A stretch of DNA of 64,000 nucleotides from Sphaerolaimus hirsutus (GCA_964036195.1 OZ038456.1:10912001-10976000); one strand, 5' to 3'. Shown: positions 21,025 to 33,543, counted from the first letter of the stretch. Notes: generated by a model from the letters alone, not told the origin. Numbers and translations are program-made.

Positions 21025-21233
21025 TAGTGATGGAAAAAGCGCCAGACTTTTGGCGCCAAGCGCCAAAGCGCCATGGCGCTTTTCTGACCCTCAGCGCCAA
21101 GCGCTAATGGCGCCAGAGCAAAATGGCGCCAAGCGCCAAAAGCACCATGGCGCTTTTCTGAACCTCAGCGCCAAGCGCCAATGGCGCCAGAGCGTAATGG
21201 CGCCAAGCGCCAATAGCGCCAGCGCCAAAAAAA
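21025..21233. mobile_element. hAT-like element F5 (GGCGC-word family)
   Basis: It starts TAGTGATGGAAAAAGCGCC and continues with GGCGCCAAGCGCCAA words. The right TIR is not visible. Confidence 0.6.
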
Positions 21234-21744
21234 ATTTTCTGCAATTTGTTTGTAGAATTATCAATTCGTAGCTGTGACATACCGCTGATGTAACAGTATT
21301 TGATTTTAATTTTGCCATTAAAGTTCAATCAACCACTGCAATGTTTCATACATCGTTAAAATTCCAACGGATACACCTATTTTTCAGCCAAACAGTTGTA
21401 CATTGATAGGTCCTAAATATTATATCCCATTTTGGCAATATTTATTACCAGTTATGGGTATGTAAGTAAATACACATTTTGTTTACACGATCCTTTACGA
21501 AAACTCCTGGCGAAATAATAAACCCCTCTTGTCGAAATACCCCCTTAAAATTAGCACTCTGAAAAAAATAAACTCCTTGAGGGTATTTCGAGGAATATAT
21601 TTGCCCCAAATATTACCTAATTTATATTTTATTTATATAAATGTACCCTTATACCTTTATATCTATCAATATTTATTCAGTCATTCTCAAAATTGATCAA
21701 CTGGCTTGTCTATTTTCACTGAATCATAAGAATTTTATAATCAA
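21234..21744. other. Intron with an H fragment
   Basis: 21510-21600 contains gtcgaaatacccccttaa ... ggtatttcgaggaatat, an interior and right-end piece of the H family. The rest is AT-rich. Confidence 0.4.
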
Positions 21745-21967
21745 GGTTATCGCTTTTTTGGCGCTATTTTTAATGCCGGCGCCAGGCGCCAATAGCGCCA
21801 CCAGAAAATAGCGCCAAGCGCCAAAAGCGCCATGGCGCTTTCTCAGATCCCGGCGCCAAGCGCCAATGGCGTCAGAGCGTTTTAGCACCAAGCGCCAAAA
21901 GCGCCATGGCGCTTTTTGCTTTGGCGCTAGCGCCAGGCGCCAGCGCCATGGCGCTTTTCCATCACTA
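21745..21967. mobile_element. hAT-like element F6
   Basis: GGCGC-word body ending GCGCTTTTCCATCACTA (21967), the F TIR. The left end has decayed to tatcgcttttttggcg. 21968-22465 is AT-rich without recognised features. Confidence 0.6.
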
Positions 21968-22465
21968 GTCATGGTCTCAATCAATTGTTTATTACTCTAT
22001 TTGATTTGATTTGAATTGTTATAAGAAATATGAAAATAGTGGCATTGTATTATATTCTTGCAACCAAAAAGTAAAAACTAAGCATTCAATTTTGTATTTC
22101 AACTGACACATATGAAAACTCAACAAACAGCTAAACTTAAAACAGGCACACAAACTTCAGGAGTCTTTATCCACTTCAGGATTTGTTCTCACAAGCACAG
22201 TTGTTAAAATGTAATTATATTTACTCAAAAATACATTTACTGGAGTAATGGGTAAAAACATTTACTTTACTTTTACAAGTACCTGTACTCACCTGTATGC
22301 ATACTTTTGAAGAGTACAGGGGTGGGCATTTTCAGTTACCGCTGGAAAAACGCGATAGCTTGAGCTACGGTTGAGCTAACGCAGTGAAATTTTTACACAC
22401 TAGAGTAGACTCCATAGAACGGGTCGGAATAAATTCTAACGCAGAGCAAAATTGTGTCGCGCAGG

Positions 22466-22661
22466 TAGTGATGGAAGGGGCCGTGACGCTGGCGCCATTT
22501 AAGGGCGCCAGAGTGTTGTACGATTGCACCACTTGTGCACGACACACATTTTGTCGCGCAGTTTTTTGCGCAACAAAAGTTTGTTGTGCACAAGTGGTGC
22601 AATGGGTACAACACTCTGGCGCCCTTAAATGGTGCCAGCGCCATGGCCCCTTCCATCAGTA
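22466..22661. mobile_element. Foldback element F7
   Basis: TAGTGATGGAAGGGGCC ... GGCCCCTTCCATCA. Almost the whole element is one hairpin (ggcgccagagtgttgta pairs with tacaacactctggcgcc, and ttgtgcac with gtgcacaa) with a second hairpin in its loop. It abuts a G-family TIR at 23732, and C1 was inserted exactly at that junction. Confidence 0.75.
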
Positions 22662-22666
22662 GTGAT

Positions 22667-23730
22667 CAGGGTTGGTTTTATAAAAATTCATTTTAGTAAA
22701 ATTGTATAAAAATTGTATTTTATTTTAATTTTATTCTTGTTTCATTTTATTTTATTCCCAAAAGTCGTTAATAAAATAAAATGACACCATTTTACAAAAA
22801 TTTTACATTAATTTTACAAAAATTTTACAAAAAATCGGAATCATGCATGCAAGGCCAGAAAAATGTTATCATTAGACCTAAACATGAGTACCTGTGACAA
22901 ATTTTCCCATTACTTTACAAAAGTTGCATGCAGTAGGTATTGTTAGCTCGCTGCAAGTGTAAACTTACAATTATTGATAACAATGGTTTGCAATTTTAGA
23001 AGAAGGACTACTGGACTATGTTGGGCGCATTTGTAAAATCTCATGCAAAGTGTCAATTGTCATGACAAATGTAAAGTAGTGTCAATTGTCATGCAAAATG
23101 TCGAGTGTCATGTCAAATGTTGAGTGTCATGTCAAATGTCAAGTGACATGTCAAATGTCATGGAAAGTGTAAATTGTATATCCAAATGTTAGGTTTTTGT
23201 ACCCAAAACTTATGTTTTGTATCCAAATCTTATGTTTTGTCTTCGCATGTTCACATAAGATTTGGATTCAAGGACAAGATTTGGAAACAAAATGTAAGAT
23301 TTGGATACAGAACATAAGATTTGGATACAAAACAAGATTGGGATACAATACATTACACTTTAATCTATATATTTGCCATGACAATTGACACTTCACTAGT
23401 CATTTGCCATGACAATTGACACTTTGAATGGCATTTTACATAACATTTGACACTTTACAAAGCTTGGGACTTCTCCCCAGTCCCACGAATAAACAAGTAG
23501 AAACTCAAGCAACAAGATAAAGATTTTACAAAAAATATGAATTTTTATACAATTTTACAAAAATATGAATTTTTATACAATTTTACAAAAATTTTACAAA
23601 AATTTGAATTTTTATACAATTTTTGTTTTTATTTTGAAATTTTCCATTTTATTTTATTTTATTTTATGCTTAAATTTTCCATTTTATTTTTATTTTATTT
23701 TTATTTTTTTCAGAGATTTTGCCAACCCTG
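22667..23730. mobile_element. hAT element C1, TSD GTAGTGAT
   Basis: CAGGGTTGGTTTTATAA and TTTTGCCAACCCTG are flanked by perfect GTAGTGAT repeats (22659-22666, 23731-23738). The interior has TTGTCATGACAA and ATCCAAATCTTATGTTTTG words. No ORF of note. Confidence 0.93.
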
Positions 23731-24088
23731 GTAGTGATGTTAAAGGCACTGGGCATTCTGAAAAAATGGCACCGGTATCTAAGGGCACCGGAGGGTTGCA
23801 AGTGCTAGCACCAAAAGGCACCGCACCAGGTAAAATTTTGTGTAGTGATATTAAAAGTGCCAGGACCTTGGCGGGAAGTGCCAAAAGTGCCCTGGCACTT
23901 TTCCAGCCCCCAGCACCAAAATCTATGGCGCCAGTGCAGTATGGCGCCAACTGCCATGGCGCTGAGCACCAATAGCGCCACAGCAAAATGGCACCGGAAG
24001 CCAAAAGAGTCATGGCGCTTTTTGTGTTGGTGCCAGCACAACGCCATGCGTTTGCAGGCGCCAGGAGTTCTCGGCGCCAGGACCAGGA
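23731..24088. mobile_element. G/F-type hAT-like mosaic
   Basis: It starts TAGTGATGTTAAAGGCAC, then mixes GGCACCGG and GGCGCCA words. A second internal tagtgatattaaaagtgcc (23844) suggests one element inside another. The right end is undefined near 24088. Confidence 0.5.
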
Positions 24089-25513
24089 TGTTTGTTTGAT
24101 TTTAATAACATGCTCCTTTCTGACACGTCGGAATCACTTTTACCCGACTCAGAATCAATCATTGTATTGTTTAAAATCACTAGTTTTTATGTTTGTCATA
24201 AGAAAATCAATAAAAAAGTGGCTGTGGGCACATGTTCAACGTGAATTTGATTGGGTCACTTTTTAAATGAACACACATGTCCTGCAATATTGGCCCCACA
24301 CAAGCTGGTTTTCAAGGTTCCCTCTGTGAAAACCCATTTTTTTGTTTTCAAATTCATTTAAACAGTCTGTTTAATGAGCCAAACGGCCACCATCTTTGTT
24401 TTTTTAAAATATTTTTCCTCCAGAAGAACACATATTTGAAAACTCTGGTAAAATGCTGCAGACAAAATATTTTTTTGTCAGATAAGTACAAATTTGTAGG
24501 ACAAGCTGTAAGCGGCATGTGATGCAGAAAATTATGCTTGATTTTTGGGACTGTATTGTATATTTTTAGCGCTGTTATACATATTTTTTAAAATTAATTT
24601 GTTTTATAACTATAAATATTTTTAAAAATTTGGTTTTACATTATAAATTATATCTGTCTCAGATATATGTCCAGTTCATTTTTCTCTTTCATTTGATACC
24701 ATGTTTTGCAATAGAAGTTCAAAGATGATGGAGAAATTGGTGTGATGCTCAAAACATTAAATAATTTTTTTAAATTACATCCCTGTATCTGTAATTATCC
24801 CATTATCACAGTAAAAAGCCCTTATTTTTTCACATAAAAAAAACTGAATTCAAAAACATTTATGCAAAACAAATAATGATATTGTTATACAATCCACTTA
24901 ATAGTTTTTTTTAAAATCACAAGTGCAATTCAAATAGCTGATTTTGTATGTAAATGAAAGCCAAAAAAATGAACAACAAGTGAACACTGCCTGCAACAAT
25001 GTCACATTCAATACACTAGCACAAAAAAATAAAAACAATTTTATTGTATTGTTTTCAGAAATGTTTTTATTTAATATTACAATCTGTCACAAAATTTAAC
25101 ATTAACATGAACCTTTTTGAAAACTCAAAAGTTATCTGGGTCTATCCATGGAATTGAGGAATTGAGTGAAAGTCTTGTAGAAGAAAAGTAAAGATGTGAA
25201 AAAAGGCTTGGAAAAATCACATAGTCTTTTTATGTTTCCAGAGATTTTTTTCAAAATAACTTACTGTATGTGCACAACTTCCAAGTGTCAGTGCAAAGGG
25301 TATAAATTAACTACCAAGCACCCAGTGGGGCCATTACAACACTCCAGCCTGCAGCAAAAACACCAAAAACTCCAGTCCAGCTGAGCCAAGCAGTGCAGCT
25401 GTTAAGCAAGGAAATTTAGAGCTGCGCAGGAAAACTCAGCTTAGTAAATGTGATGCAAGGTGGAAGTGCACAAAATAAGACATATGTAATATGCATAAAA
25501 TCAGGTTTGGCAC
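24089..25513. other. Unassigned intronic sequence
   Basis: Very AT-rich. No element ends, coding stretch or repeat family recognised. Confidence 0.35.
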
Positions 25514-25619
25514 CTGGCCAGATACTGTTTAGTTGTTTGGTCACCTTGGAGTGTTGATGCTGGTATTGACCCAAAGATTGTGCAAGCAGTTGGTCATACT
25601 GGATGAATTCACCAATGAC
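25514..25619 (-). CDS. Possible receptor exon (extracellular part)
   Basis: The minus strand between an acceptor (gctcaattgccag) and a donor (CCAG|GTGCC) is open for 35 codons (starting IGEFIQYDQLLAQS). Composition is more protein-like than the surroundings. It needs a preceding exon in phase 1, but the signal-peptide exon ends in phase 0, so at least one linking exon is unseen, or this is chance. Confidence 0.25.
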
Positions 25620-26676
25620 TGGCAATTGAGCAGTATGTCAGGTATTGAAAGTTGCATATTGGATGTAAGCACACTGATAGAAGTCTGCCAAATGAGGTGC
25701 TAACTGGTGTACAGGTGTAAACAGGAATGCAGATGTGCGTAAGTGTGTGTATGTGTACTGTAAGTGTGTGTATACACATGGCAGACTCATGGCACCTCAC
25801 GTCGCAACCACATAAATACCATAAATATAACATCAACTGCGAATGCCCACTTTACAACATCATAAATCTAAAACTTTTCAAAATTGGTAATAACTTATGG
25901 AAACAGGTGACATATTCAGTTGTCACCTGAAACGTTGCCACAGCAACGTTTTAAAAAAAAATTATTTTATTTTATATAAATAAATAAATAAGTTTTCTAT
26001 GACCCCATCATTAGATGCAGCATAAAATACACTCTTAATTTTACATTAACCCATCCATCCAGTGTTTTTTAAAGGATTTTGGAGTAAGTTGGCAAAAATC
26101 TGTAAACTAGTGATGCCTGGCAACGATTTTGCTACTTTTGGTGTGTACAGCAACACATTTTCACATATGTTGCACAGATATTGAAATACAGCCGTATGTC
26201 GCTCTACATCTCTACATTGAAGGGTGTGTCAAAGAGACTTTGTGGGTTTTTGGGAGCCGGAGGGTGCGTCGAGTGCCGCGCAGATGCCTCACCAAAACAT
26301 AAATAACTGTAAAATGGAAGTCACAAATTCGTGCACTTATCACCAAATCTAACAACATTCACCAATGTTCTGCAAATTTGAAAACTGTAATGTACATTTT
26401 TGAAACTACATTTTTTCAATTTTAAGTTTTCAAAATTGTCTTCAGAGTATTATGTTGGCGACGCGTCGCCATACAGTTTTCAAAAATGTTCTGCAAATGT
26501 GAACTTTGAACGGCAAATGTGACTTGCCGAAACCAATATTCACATATTCTTTCACTTATTGAAAAATAAAAGTGCAAATTGCACACTTTTGAAAAGCAAG
26601 CAACACGTTGCCCAGAAGAGTTTTCAAAAAGGAACATTGAAAACCAGCTTGTGTGGCCACAATAACCACAGTTCAC
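25620..26676. other. Unassigned intronic sequence
   Basis: Contains gtgtgtatgtgtactg microsatellite-like sequence (25740-25780) and an AT-rich tract. No gene recognised. Confidence 0.35.
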
Positions 26677-26897
26677 ACCCTTGAAACCCTGCCAGTGTCT
26701 TTCCCGGTGCCCCACTTTTTCTGGCCGGTGCTGGCACCTAAAGGCACCCTCGAAAAAGGCCTTTTGAAAAAAATGGCACCGGCACCGGCAGCGGCAGGGC
26801 ACCTCTGAAAAATTGCGAGGGCACTGCACCAGCACGTGCTGGTGGCCTTCGGTGCCCAGCACTGGGGCACCGGTGCCCCGGTGCCTTTACATCACTA
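26677..26897. mobile_element. hAT-like element G1 (GCACCGG-word family)
   Basis: The right end GGTGCCTTTACATCACTA is the complement of TAGTGATGTAAAGGC. The body is built from GGCACCGGTGCC words. The left boundary is placed where similarity to 30657-30925 stops (cttgaaaccctgcc). TSD not confirmed. Confidence 0.62.
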
Positions 26898-27237
26898 TCC
26901 ATCACTACCTGCGCGACAAAATTTTGTTTGGCGTTGGAAATTCCCGTGAGCCCCAGGTGTACCGTATTTCTCCGTGTAAACCGCCCCCCCGTGCACAACA
27001 CCCGGGGCGTTATACAGCTTTATAGCGCCCCCGGGGCGCTATGCTAGGTTTCAAAAACGTTAGCCGAGTTGTAATATTTAAATGACAAATCATACTGAAC
27101 GGTGATGAAACGTCAACTTGGTTTGAACTGTTTGAATGTTGCGTATTGCGGTGCTCATTATTATTCCACTGAATGCACTATTTTTGCATTGAATTCGCCT
27201 GCACGCTGGAAGGCGTCACAAAATATGTAAATATTTA

Positions 27238-27743
27238 CCGTATTACCCCGAATTATCCGCCCCCTTGAATTAACCCCCCCCCCCCCCCCCCCCCCCCTCG
27301 AAATACCCCCTAAAATTGAGTGTAAAGAGAACGTACATGAAAAATGCCGTAGTTTGTGATCTGTACGTTAAAAGTGATGGCTAAGTGACGTTAGGGAAGG
27401 GTTTATGTGTACAGTTATATTTTTATGCCTATAAACACATATACTGTACATCTACGTAATTGTTCTATTTTTCTACGTNNNNNNNNNNNNNNNNNNNNNN
27501 NNNNNNNNNNNNNNNNNNNNNNNNNNNNNNNNNNNNNNNNNNNNNNNNNNNNNNNNNNNNNNNNNNNNNNNNNNNNNNNNNNNNNNNNNNNNNNNNNNNN
27601 NNNNNNNNNNNNNNNNNNNNNNNNNNNNNNNNNNNNNNNNNNNNNNNNNNNNNNNNNNNNNNNNNNNNNNNNNNNNNNGGGGGTGGGTTGCAAATTCATT
27701 GTGGCCATTTTTTTTTGGGGGGGGATATTTCGAGGAAATATGG
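27238..27743. mobile_element. TA-TSD element H4 with the assembly gap
   Basis: CCGTATTACCCCGAATTA and TTCGAGGAAATATGG flanked by TA. 27479-27678 is 200 N. A run of about 25 C follows the left TIR. The gap falls at the turn of a G/C-run foldback. 26898-27237 before it contains another TIR-like fragment (ccgtatttctccgtgt, 26962). Confidence 0.7.
27479..27678. other. Assembly gap
   Basis: Two hundred N bases, a round number, so probably an estimated or default gap length. Confidence 0.95.
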
Positions 27744-28140
27744 TATTCGAAGGAGGGCGGGGTGGGGTGACCTAGGGGGGTTATTATCCTGTCAAAAAAG
27801 TTCAAGCGTGTTTCTATCAAGTATCAGCTCCTTTCTCAAAATATGCTTGATAAATAAAATAACCTGCTATTTTTGTTCAAATTATATATACTCAGCGGAT
27901 ATCACACCTAGTATGGAAACCTACCAAAAAACATCTGAATAATGAACAATTTTTTACAGTTTTTCATCATATATATCTTTGAAAAATTCCTCCCCCTTGA
28001 ATAACATCCCCCCTTGAATAACATCCCCCCTTGAATAACATCGCCCCTTGAATAACTCCCCCCTGTTGGCCAGGTGAAGAAAAACAACTCCCCCTTGAAT
28101 AAGTCCACCCCCTTGAATAACTCCACCTGTTGGCCAGGTG
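27744..28140. repeat. E/L-like and H-like fragments
   Basis: 27886-27975 (tactcagcggatatcacacctag ... tttttcatcatatata) matches the left part of L at 61919 and 48235-48311. 27985-28130 has tandem-like ccccccttgaataacatc words of an H relative. Confidence 0.5.
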
Positions 28141-29206
28141 CAGGGTTGGCAAAATCTCAGAAAAAAATAAAAATAAAATAAAAATAAAATGGAATATTCA
28201 AGAATAAAATAAAATAAAATAAAATGGAAAATATAAGAATAAAAATAAAAATTGTATAAAAATTCGAATTTTTGTAAAATTTTTGTAAAATTGTATAAAA
28301 ATTCGTATTTTTGTAAAATTGTATAAAAATTCTTATTTTTTGTAAAATTTTATCTCGTTGCTTGAGTTTCTACCTGTTTATTCATGGATCTGGGAGCAGT
28401 CCCAAGTGTTAAGTGTCCAATGTCATGTAAAATGTCATGCAAAGTGTCAATTGTCATGACAAATGTAAGGTCAAGTGTAAATTGTCATGACATGTAAAAA
28501 ATAAAGTATCAATTGTCAAGTAAATTGTGTCCAAATCTTATGTTTTATATCTAAATCTTATGTTTTGTATCCAAATTATGTTGTTGTTGTATCCAAATCT
28601 TATGTGAACATTTGGATACAAAAACATAAGGTTTGGATACAAAACATACTATGGATACAAAAACACAAGATTTGGATACACAATTTACACTTTGCATGAC
28701 ATTTGTCATGACAATTGCCACTTCGCTTGAAATTTTACATGACACTTGACATTTTGCATGAGAATTGACACTTTACTTTATATTTGTCAAGACAATTGAC
28801 AAATTGCATTACATTTTACAAATGTGCCCAGCACACTCCACTAGTCCTTCTACTGTAAATGCAAACCATTCTTATCAATAATTGTAACTTTACACTTGCA
28901 GCTAGCTAACAATACATACTGCATGCAACTTTTGAAAAGTAATGGAAATGTTTGTCACAGGTTTTTCATGTATAGGTCTAATTATAACATTTTTTTGGCC
29001 TTGCATGCATGATTCTGATTTTTTGTAAAATTTTTGTACAATTTTTGTAAAATTTTTGTAAAATGTGTCATTTTATTTTATTAATGACTTTTGGGAATAA
29101 AATAAAATAAAATACAATGAAACAAGAATAAAATAAAAATAAAATAAAATTTTCATACAATTTTTATACAATTTTACTAAAATGAATTTTTATAAAACCA
29201 ACCCTG
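28141..29206. mobile_element. hAT element C2, TSD GCCAGGTG
   Basis: Inverse orientation copy of C1, CAGGGTTGGCAAAATC ... AAAACCAACCCTG, flanked by perfect GCCAGGTG (28133-28140, 29207-29214). Same internal TTTGGATACA and CATGACAATTG arrays. Confidence 0.93.
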
Positions 29207-29669
29207 GCCAGGTGAAGAAAAACAACTCCCCCTTAAATAAGTCCCCCCTCTTGAATAACTACCCCTTTGGGTATTTGATATGTGAATCCACATTTTGTAT
29301 TTAATGATTTGGATGCTGATTAACACAGATTTTAGTATAAATACCTTGTTTTTGTTGTCATTGAACTGTTAAATACCTCAACAACATGAGTTGACAGAAT
29401 GCATCCATACGATGGAAAATGTGCAAGTTCTGAGGAAAAATAACTCCTCCCCTTGAATAACATCCCCTTGAATAACTCCCCCCCTCCAAAACATCTGACG
29501 AAAAAATAACTCCCCTGGGGTCTTATTCAAGGATATACTGTATTTCATTTTCACCATGAAAAAATTAATTACGAAATGTATCACATGATTGCATCCATAT
29601 TTACAACTCGAGCTGTATCAAGCAAAATGTTTGGCAGTTTCTGCCCACAAATGTGATCAAAGAACTTAC
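29207..29669. other. First receptor intron, with H-like fragments
   Basis: 29215-29270 and 29440-29535 carry ccccttgaataa and cttattcaaggatata words, an H-like element whose TIRs have drifted. The minus-strand donor GTAAGT lies at 29664-29669. Confidence 0.45.
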
Positions 29670-29870
29670 ATGTGCTTGACACTCAGTGGTGAAGTGCTCT
29701 GTAAAGTAAGTCCATCCATCATTGAATGCAATGTAGCATGAGCCCATGTGGTAGAGTGACGGTTCTGATGCCTGTTCACACAATTTCCTCAGCTCTTCAG
29801 TGGTGCCTTGGCACGGCGCCAACAGGAGATGGCACAATGCCAGAAATTGGAATGTCTTGGCAGTTGACAT
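29670..29870 (-). CDS. First exon of receptor gene, signal peptide
   Basis: ATG at 29870 opens 67 codons that end at a perfect donor, CAT|GTAAGT, in phase 0. The N-terminus (MSTAKTFQFLALCHLLLAPC) is a typical signal peptide with probable cleavage after CQG. The mature start has several cysteines and aromatic residues. A TATA box lies about 160 bp upstream. Its assignment to the same gene as the membrane exons 18 kb downstream is inferred from strand, order, a secreted N-terminus and absence of another promoter between them. A separate small secreted protein is the alternative. Confidence 0.5.
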
Positions 29871-30026
29871 TTTGATGCTTTTTCTTGATAGTTGTCTGAG
29901 AAATTGGTTATTTTTACATTTCTACCTTGACAGTATTGATTGATAGTGATTTTTTTAGTGTGGGTGCATCCAACTAAACGTTGTCACAGTTATTCTAACA
30001 GAATGGCACCCCTTCTTTTTAATCTA

Positions 30027-30034
30027 CTTTTATA
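30027..30034 (-). promoter_or_regulatory. TATA box of minus-strand gene
   Basis: TATAAAAG preceded by GC-rich gggcggg on the minus strand, about 160 bp before the ATG at 29870. Spacing puts the start site near 30000. Confidence 0.5.
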
Positions 30035-30417
30035 CCCGCCCTTCTATGATTTCATCACTCTTTCAGCCATTGTTTGAAACTCTGCCAATATTTTTCAAAG
30101 TGTTCACAGAAATTTGAAATAAAGTGATTCATAAATTTCGATCAATATTTGCAATATTCGTTCAAAAGCACAAAAGCACAACATCAATGGATCAATGCCA
30201 GTAAGTAAGCCGGCCCGCTAACATGTTATTTAGGTTCTTTTTTGCATGTGACACAATTTCAAAGATTTGACCCGCTTTTCTATTAGAGTAAATATGGTTT
30301 GCTCTATCATGATGATATTGTTTAATAGAATCAAAATTGTTCCAAAATATGTATCAGGAAAAGACATTTGTTGCTTGTCGCGGCTGTCAATTTTTAAATT
30401 CAAAGTGCAAACATAAA

Positions 30418-30656
30418 GAGCACCATGGCGCTTTTGGCGCTTGGCGCTAAAATGCTGTGGCGCCATTGACGCTTAGCACCGTGCGGTCAAAAAGCGCCCG
30501 CGGCGTGACCTGGTGCCAGTTGCGCAAAATGAGAAGTGAGAAGTGAAATGGCAAAGGCGAAGTGAAACGGCAAGTGAATTGGCAAGTGAAATAGCGAGAG
30601 TGAAGATAAGTTACTTTTTATTTTTATTTTTTTTGCTTCACTTTACTTTTTTACTT
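30418..30656. repeat. F fragment plus T-type foldback fragment
   Basis: 30418-30510 has GGCGCTTGGCGC words. 30513 onward has gtgccagttgcgcaaaatg and gagaagtgag, the left arm of the T family (40092-40250, 51471-51690). Confidence 0.5.
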
Positions 30657-30925
30657 TAGTGATGTAAAGGCACCGGGGCACCGGTGCCCCGGTGCTGGGC
30701 ACCGGTGCCCTGGTGCTGGGCACCGAAGGGCACCAACACCGGTGCTGGTGGGGTGCCCTTTCGATTTTCAAAGGTGCCCTGCCGGTGCTGGTGCCATTTT
30801 TTTCAGAATAGCACCGGTGCTGGTGCGGTGCGATGCCAATTTTTGGCCGGTGCCCAAGGTGCTGGCACCGGCCGAAAAAACTGGGGCACCGGGAAAGGCA
30901 CTGGCAGGGTTTCAAGGGTTAAAAA
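30657..30925. mobile_element. hAT-like element G2
   Basis: It begins TAGTGATGTAAAGGCACCGG and contains about 250 bp of GCACCGGTGCC words, ending near ggcagggtttcaagggtt where G1 also ends. Used as the unbroken reference for G4. Confidence 0.7.
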
Positions 30926-33144
30926 ATGTCACGTTTCAGAACATGCGTGTGTACACTTAAAAGATGACGCTGTACCTTCTAAAGTGCCAGTGGTGACAAA
31001 ATGTAAGATGGCGAAAATTATGTAAAATTTATGAGTGAAAATATGGGCCTGGTTGTGGCACTTTTAGTTCCTGACAAATAAATGTGGTAGGCAATCAGAC
31101 AAAATGGAACTTTAGGTACAGTTTTAAATATGGCCCATATAAAATTTATGTTTTCCTTTCTATTTGATTTTTGGGTAGTTGAAAAAACTGTTTTTGAGAA
31201 ATATTATTCTATATTTATTTAGTAAGTGTATTTGTAAGAAAAACTATTGACAGTTACTTTTGTTTACAAGTTTTGAGAGTATATTTACAATGTTTTCACA
31301 TAAAAAAATAGTACAATGGAAAAGTGTACAAACTTAGCATAAATACACTACTTAGCATCTAATGTGTGAACCACACAAATCACTATTGTGGTTCACACTT
31401 ATAATTTACAAAATTCAAATGCACGACAGAATCATAACCTCTATGCTATGATTCAAAGTTAGATATACACTGGTTCAATGATAGAAATGAAAGGGGCAAA
31501 AGCCCAAAAACAAATGTAGAGTACAAGGAGCAATAGCAATATACATATAGCAATAGAATGAAACAATCATAGAATAGACATAAGTAAATAAATAGCACAG
31601 GAACAAGTAGAAGTGTTGAAGTGAAAAACTGTAAGTGATGCCTTTGCTTGCTTTGCCACCCATATTTATATGGTTCAGGGCTCATACATGTATACAGGTA
31701 CTATTACAGTAACCCAGGCATGAAACAAAGCAAAGTGCTTCTTCCAGCCTAATTAGATGTGACCCCTATTGAAACACAACTTTAGTTAGCACAGGGCAAA
31801 TTGGATATGGTAGTTGTTTACACAGAGAAATACAAGGTATGTGTGTACCTACATACACTTTGCATTTGACAGAAAGTCCCCTGCACAAGTCAAGTACCAG
31901 TGCATTCTCAGGTATGCTCAATACATGGAAACTCTCTCTGTCAAGTACAAAGTACATGCATACATAAGGTATATGGTAGATGTACAGAGGCATGAAATAT
32001 TTTAAAACTTTCTGCCTGGCAGAAATTTGTGTGTATGGGTAAATAAATACATAGGTATGTACTCACACCACTGCACCTGCATAGAGTTTTAGTTTTTGAC
32101 TACCAGTCTGATGCAGGTCAATACTTGTTCAGATCATGCATTGAAGTTTTATTTAAAAACTTCCTGCCTGGTAGAAGTCTGAATGTATGGATAAATACAT
32201 AGTATGTACTTGTCCAGATGCACATGCAGACAAAGTTTTTGTGTTAGTCTACCTGCTGGGCAGAAGTAGTGAAAAACATATGTATTTACACCCCATACAT
32301 GATCAGTAAACAAGTACAATTTCAATTATGGTAGAATATATAGTACACACCATACATAGATACATAAATGCCCATGTACTGCACATCTTACATATGAACA
32401 AGTAATTTTTCCATATGGGCAAGAAAAACATAATTAAATGGTAGTTTCTTTTACTCAAAATTATGTGAATTTGGGGGGTTATGCGGGGTTTATGCATTGC
32501 ACAGATGTTTTTAAAGGGGAATTTTCAAAAAAAATGCATGGCAAATTGATGCAAATGCACAAAAAAATGAAAACAGTGGGAGGTTTTTTTGTTGTTTGTT
32601 TTTAAATATTTATTTGGGTTATTTTTTTATGCCAAACAGCCTAACCACTAAATATGTTTCCTTTAAATGGAATTTTTACCTTTATTTATTTGTAGTCCCA
32701 GTGAAGCAGAGTTTCAATTTCTTTGTCTTACCAAAGCACTGTGTCTACCCACATAAGCAGTGGTCCGATCTCACTGTTTGGAAATACAAATCTGTCACTT
32801 GAAATGAGACAATTATATAGAGTTTTATGAAGGTATTTTTATGAAAAATGAGTAAATGTTGTGTTGTGTTTTTGTTTGTAAAATGGAAACATATATAGGG
32901 CTGAGGCTTAAAATTTGGCCCAAATAAAAAAATAAAATATGATTATAATATTTATTTCTTCACATAATATTTTTAAAACATTTTTGAATACCTGTACTTA
33001 GAAGTTACAACGCAATGTAATGGATGTCAAAACATGCTTGCGATGCCTTTTAACGACATTGTTCAAACATTTACATAGTTGAAAAAGGAATGTAGGTCAG
33101 GTATGAGTGATTCCGACGTTTTGTGATGCCACAGTCTCGAGATA
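30926..33144. other. Unassigned intergenic sequence
   Basis: AT-rich. 31680-32290 has loosely repeated acataggtatgta and cctgcctggcagaa blocks. No coding exon or element end recognised. Confidence 0.4.
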
Positions 33145-33543
33145 CCGTATTTCCTCGAAATACCCCCCCCCCTCGAAATACCCCCCCTCAAAATGGACAC
33201 TATGTACCCAAATTTAGTGTATAGAGAATGTAAATGACAAAGGCTGCGGTTTGTCATCTGGGTAATGCAAAACACATGTTAAAAACATTGACTCTGTTAT
33301 GTGAGAACAGTGATTATACGTCTACACACTTATACAAGTCTTTAGAGTCTTATAAATGGCGATTTTTGTTGCATTTTCGACGTCTGCGTACGTCTCAGAT
33401 GACAATTTAGTACTTGGTTTTCAAAAAATTTCTGGCAAAATAATAACCCCCCCCTCAAAATACCCCCCCCCCTCGTTTAACCCCCCCTCAAAATTCTCAC
33501 TCTGAAACAATAAACCCCCCGGGGGTATTTCGAGGAAATACGG
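33145..33543. mobile_element. TA-TSD element H5
   Basis: CCGTATTTCCTCGAAATA ... TATTTCGAGGAAATACGG flanked by TA (33143-33144, 33544-33545), with C-runs and the shared H interior (gacgtctgcgtacgt). Confidence 0.88.

Noticed and set aside
23537-23975. Open frame rich in Phe, Tyr and Ile in C-family arms (also near 40750-40983)
   Set aside because: Product of ATTTTATTTTA-type repeats; identical in several transposon copies with no start or splice context.
27407-27942. Open frames spanning the N run
   Set aside because: Translated N bases; no evidence.
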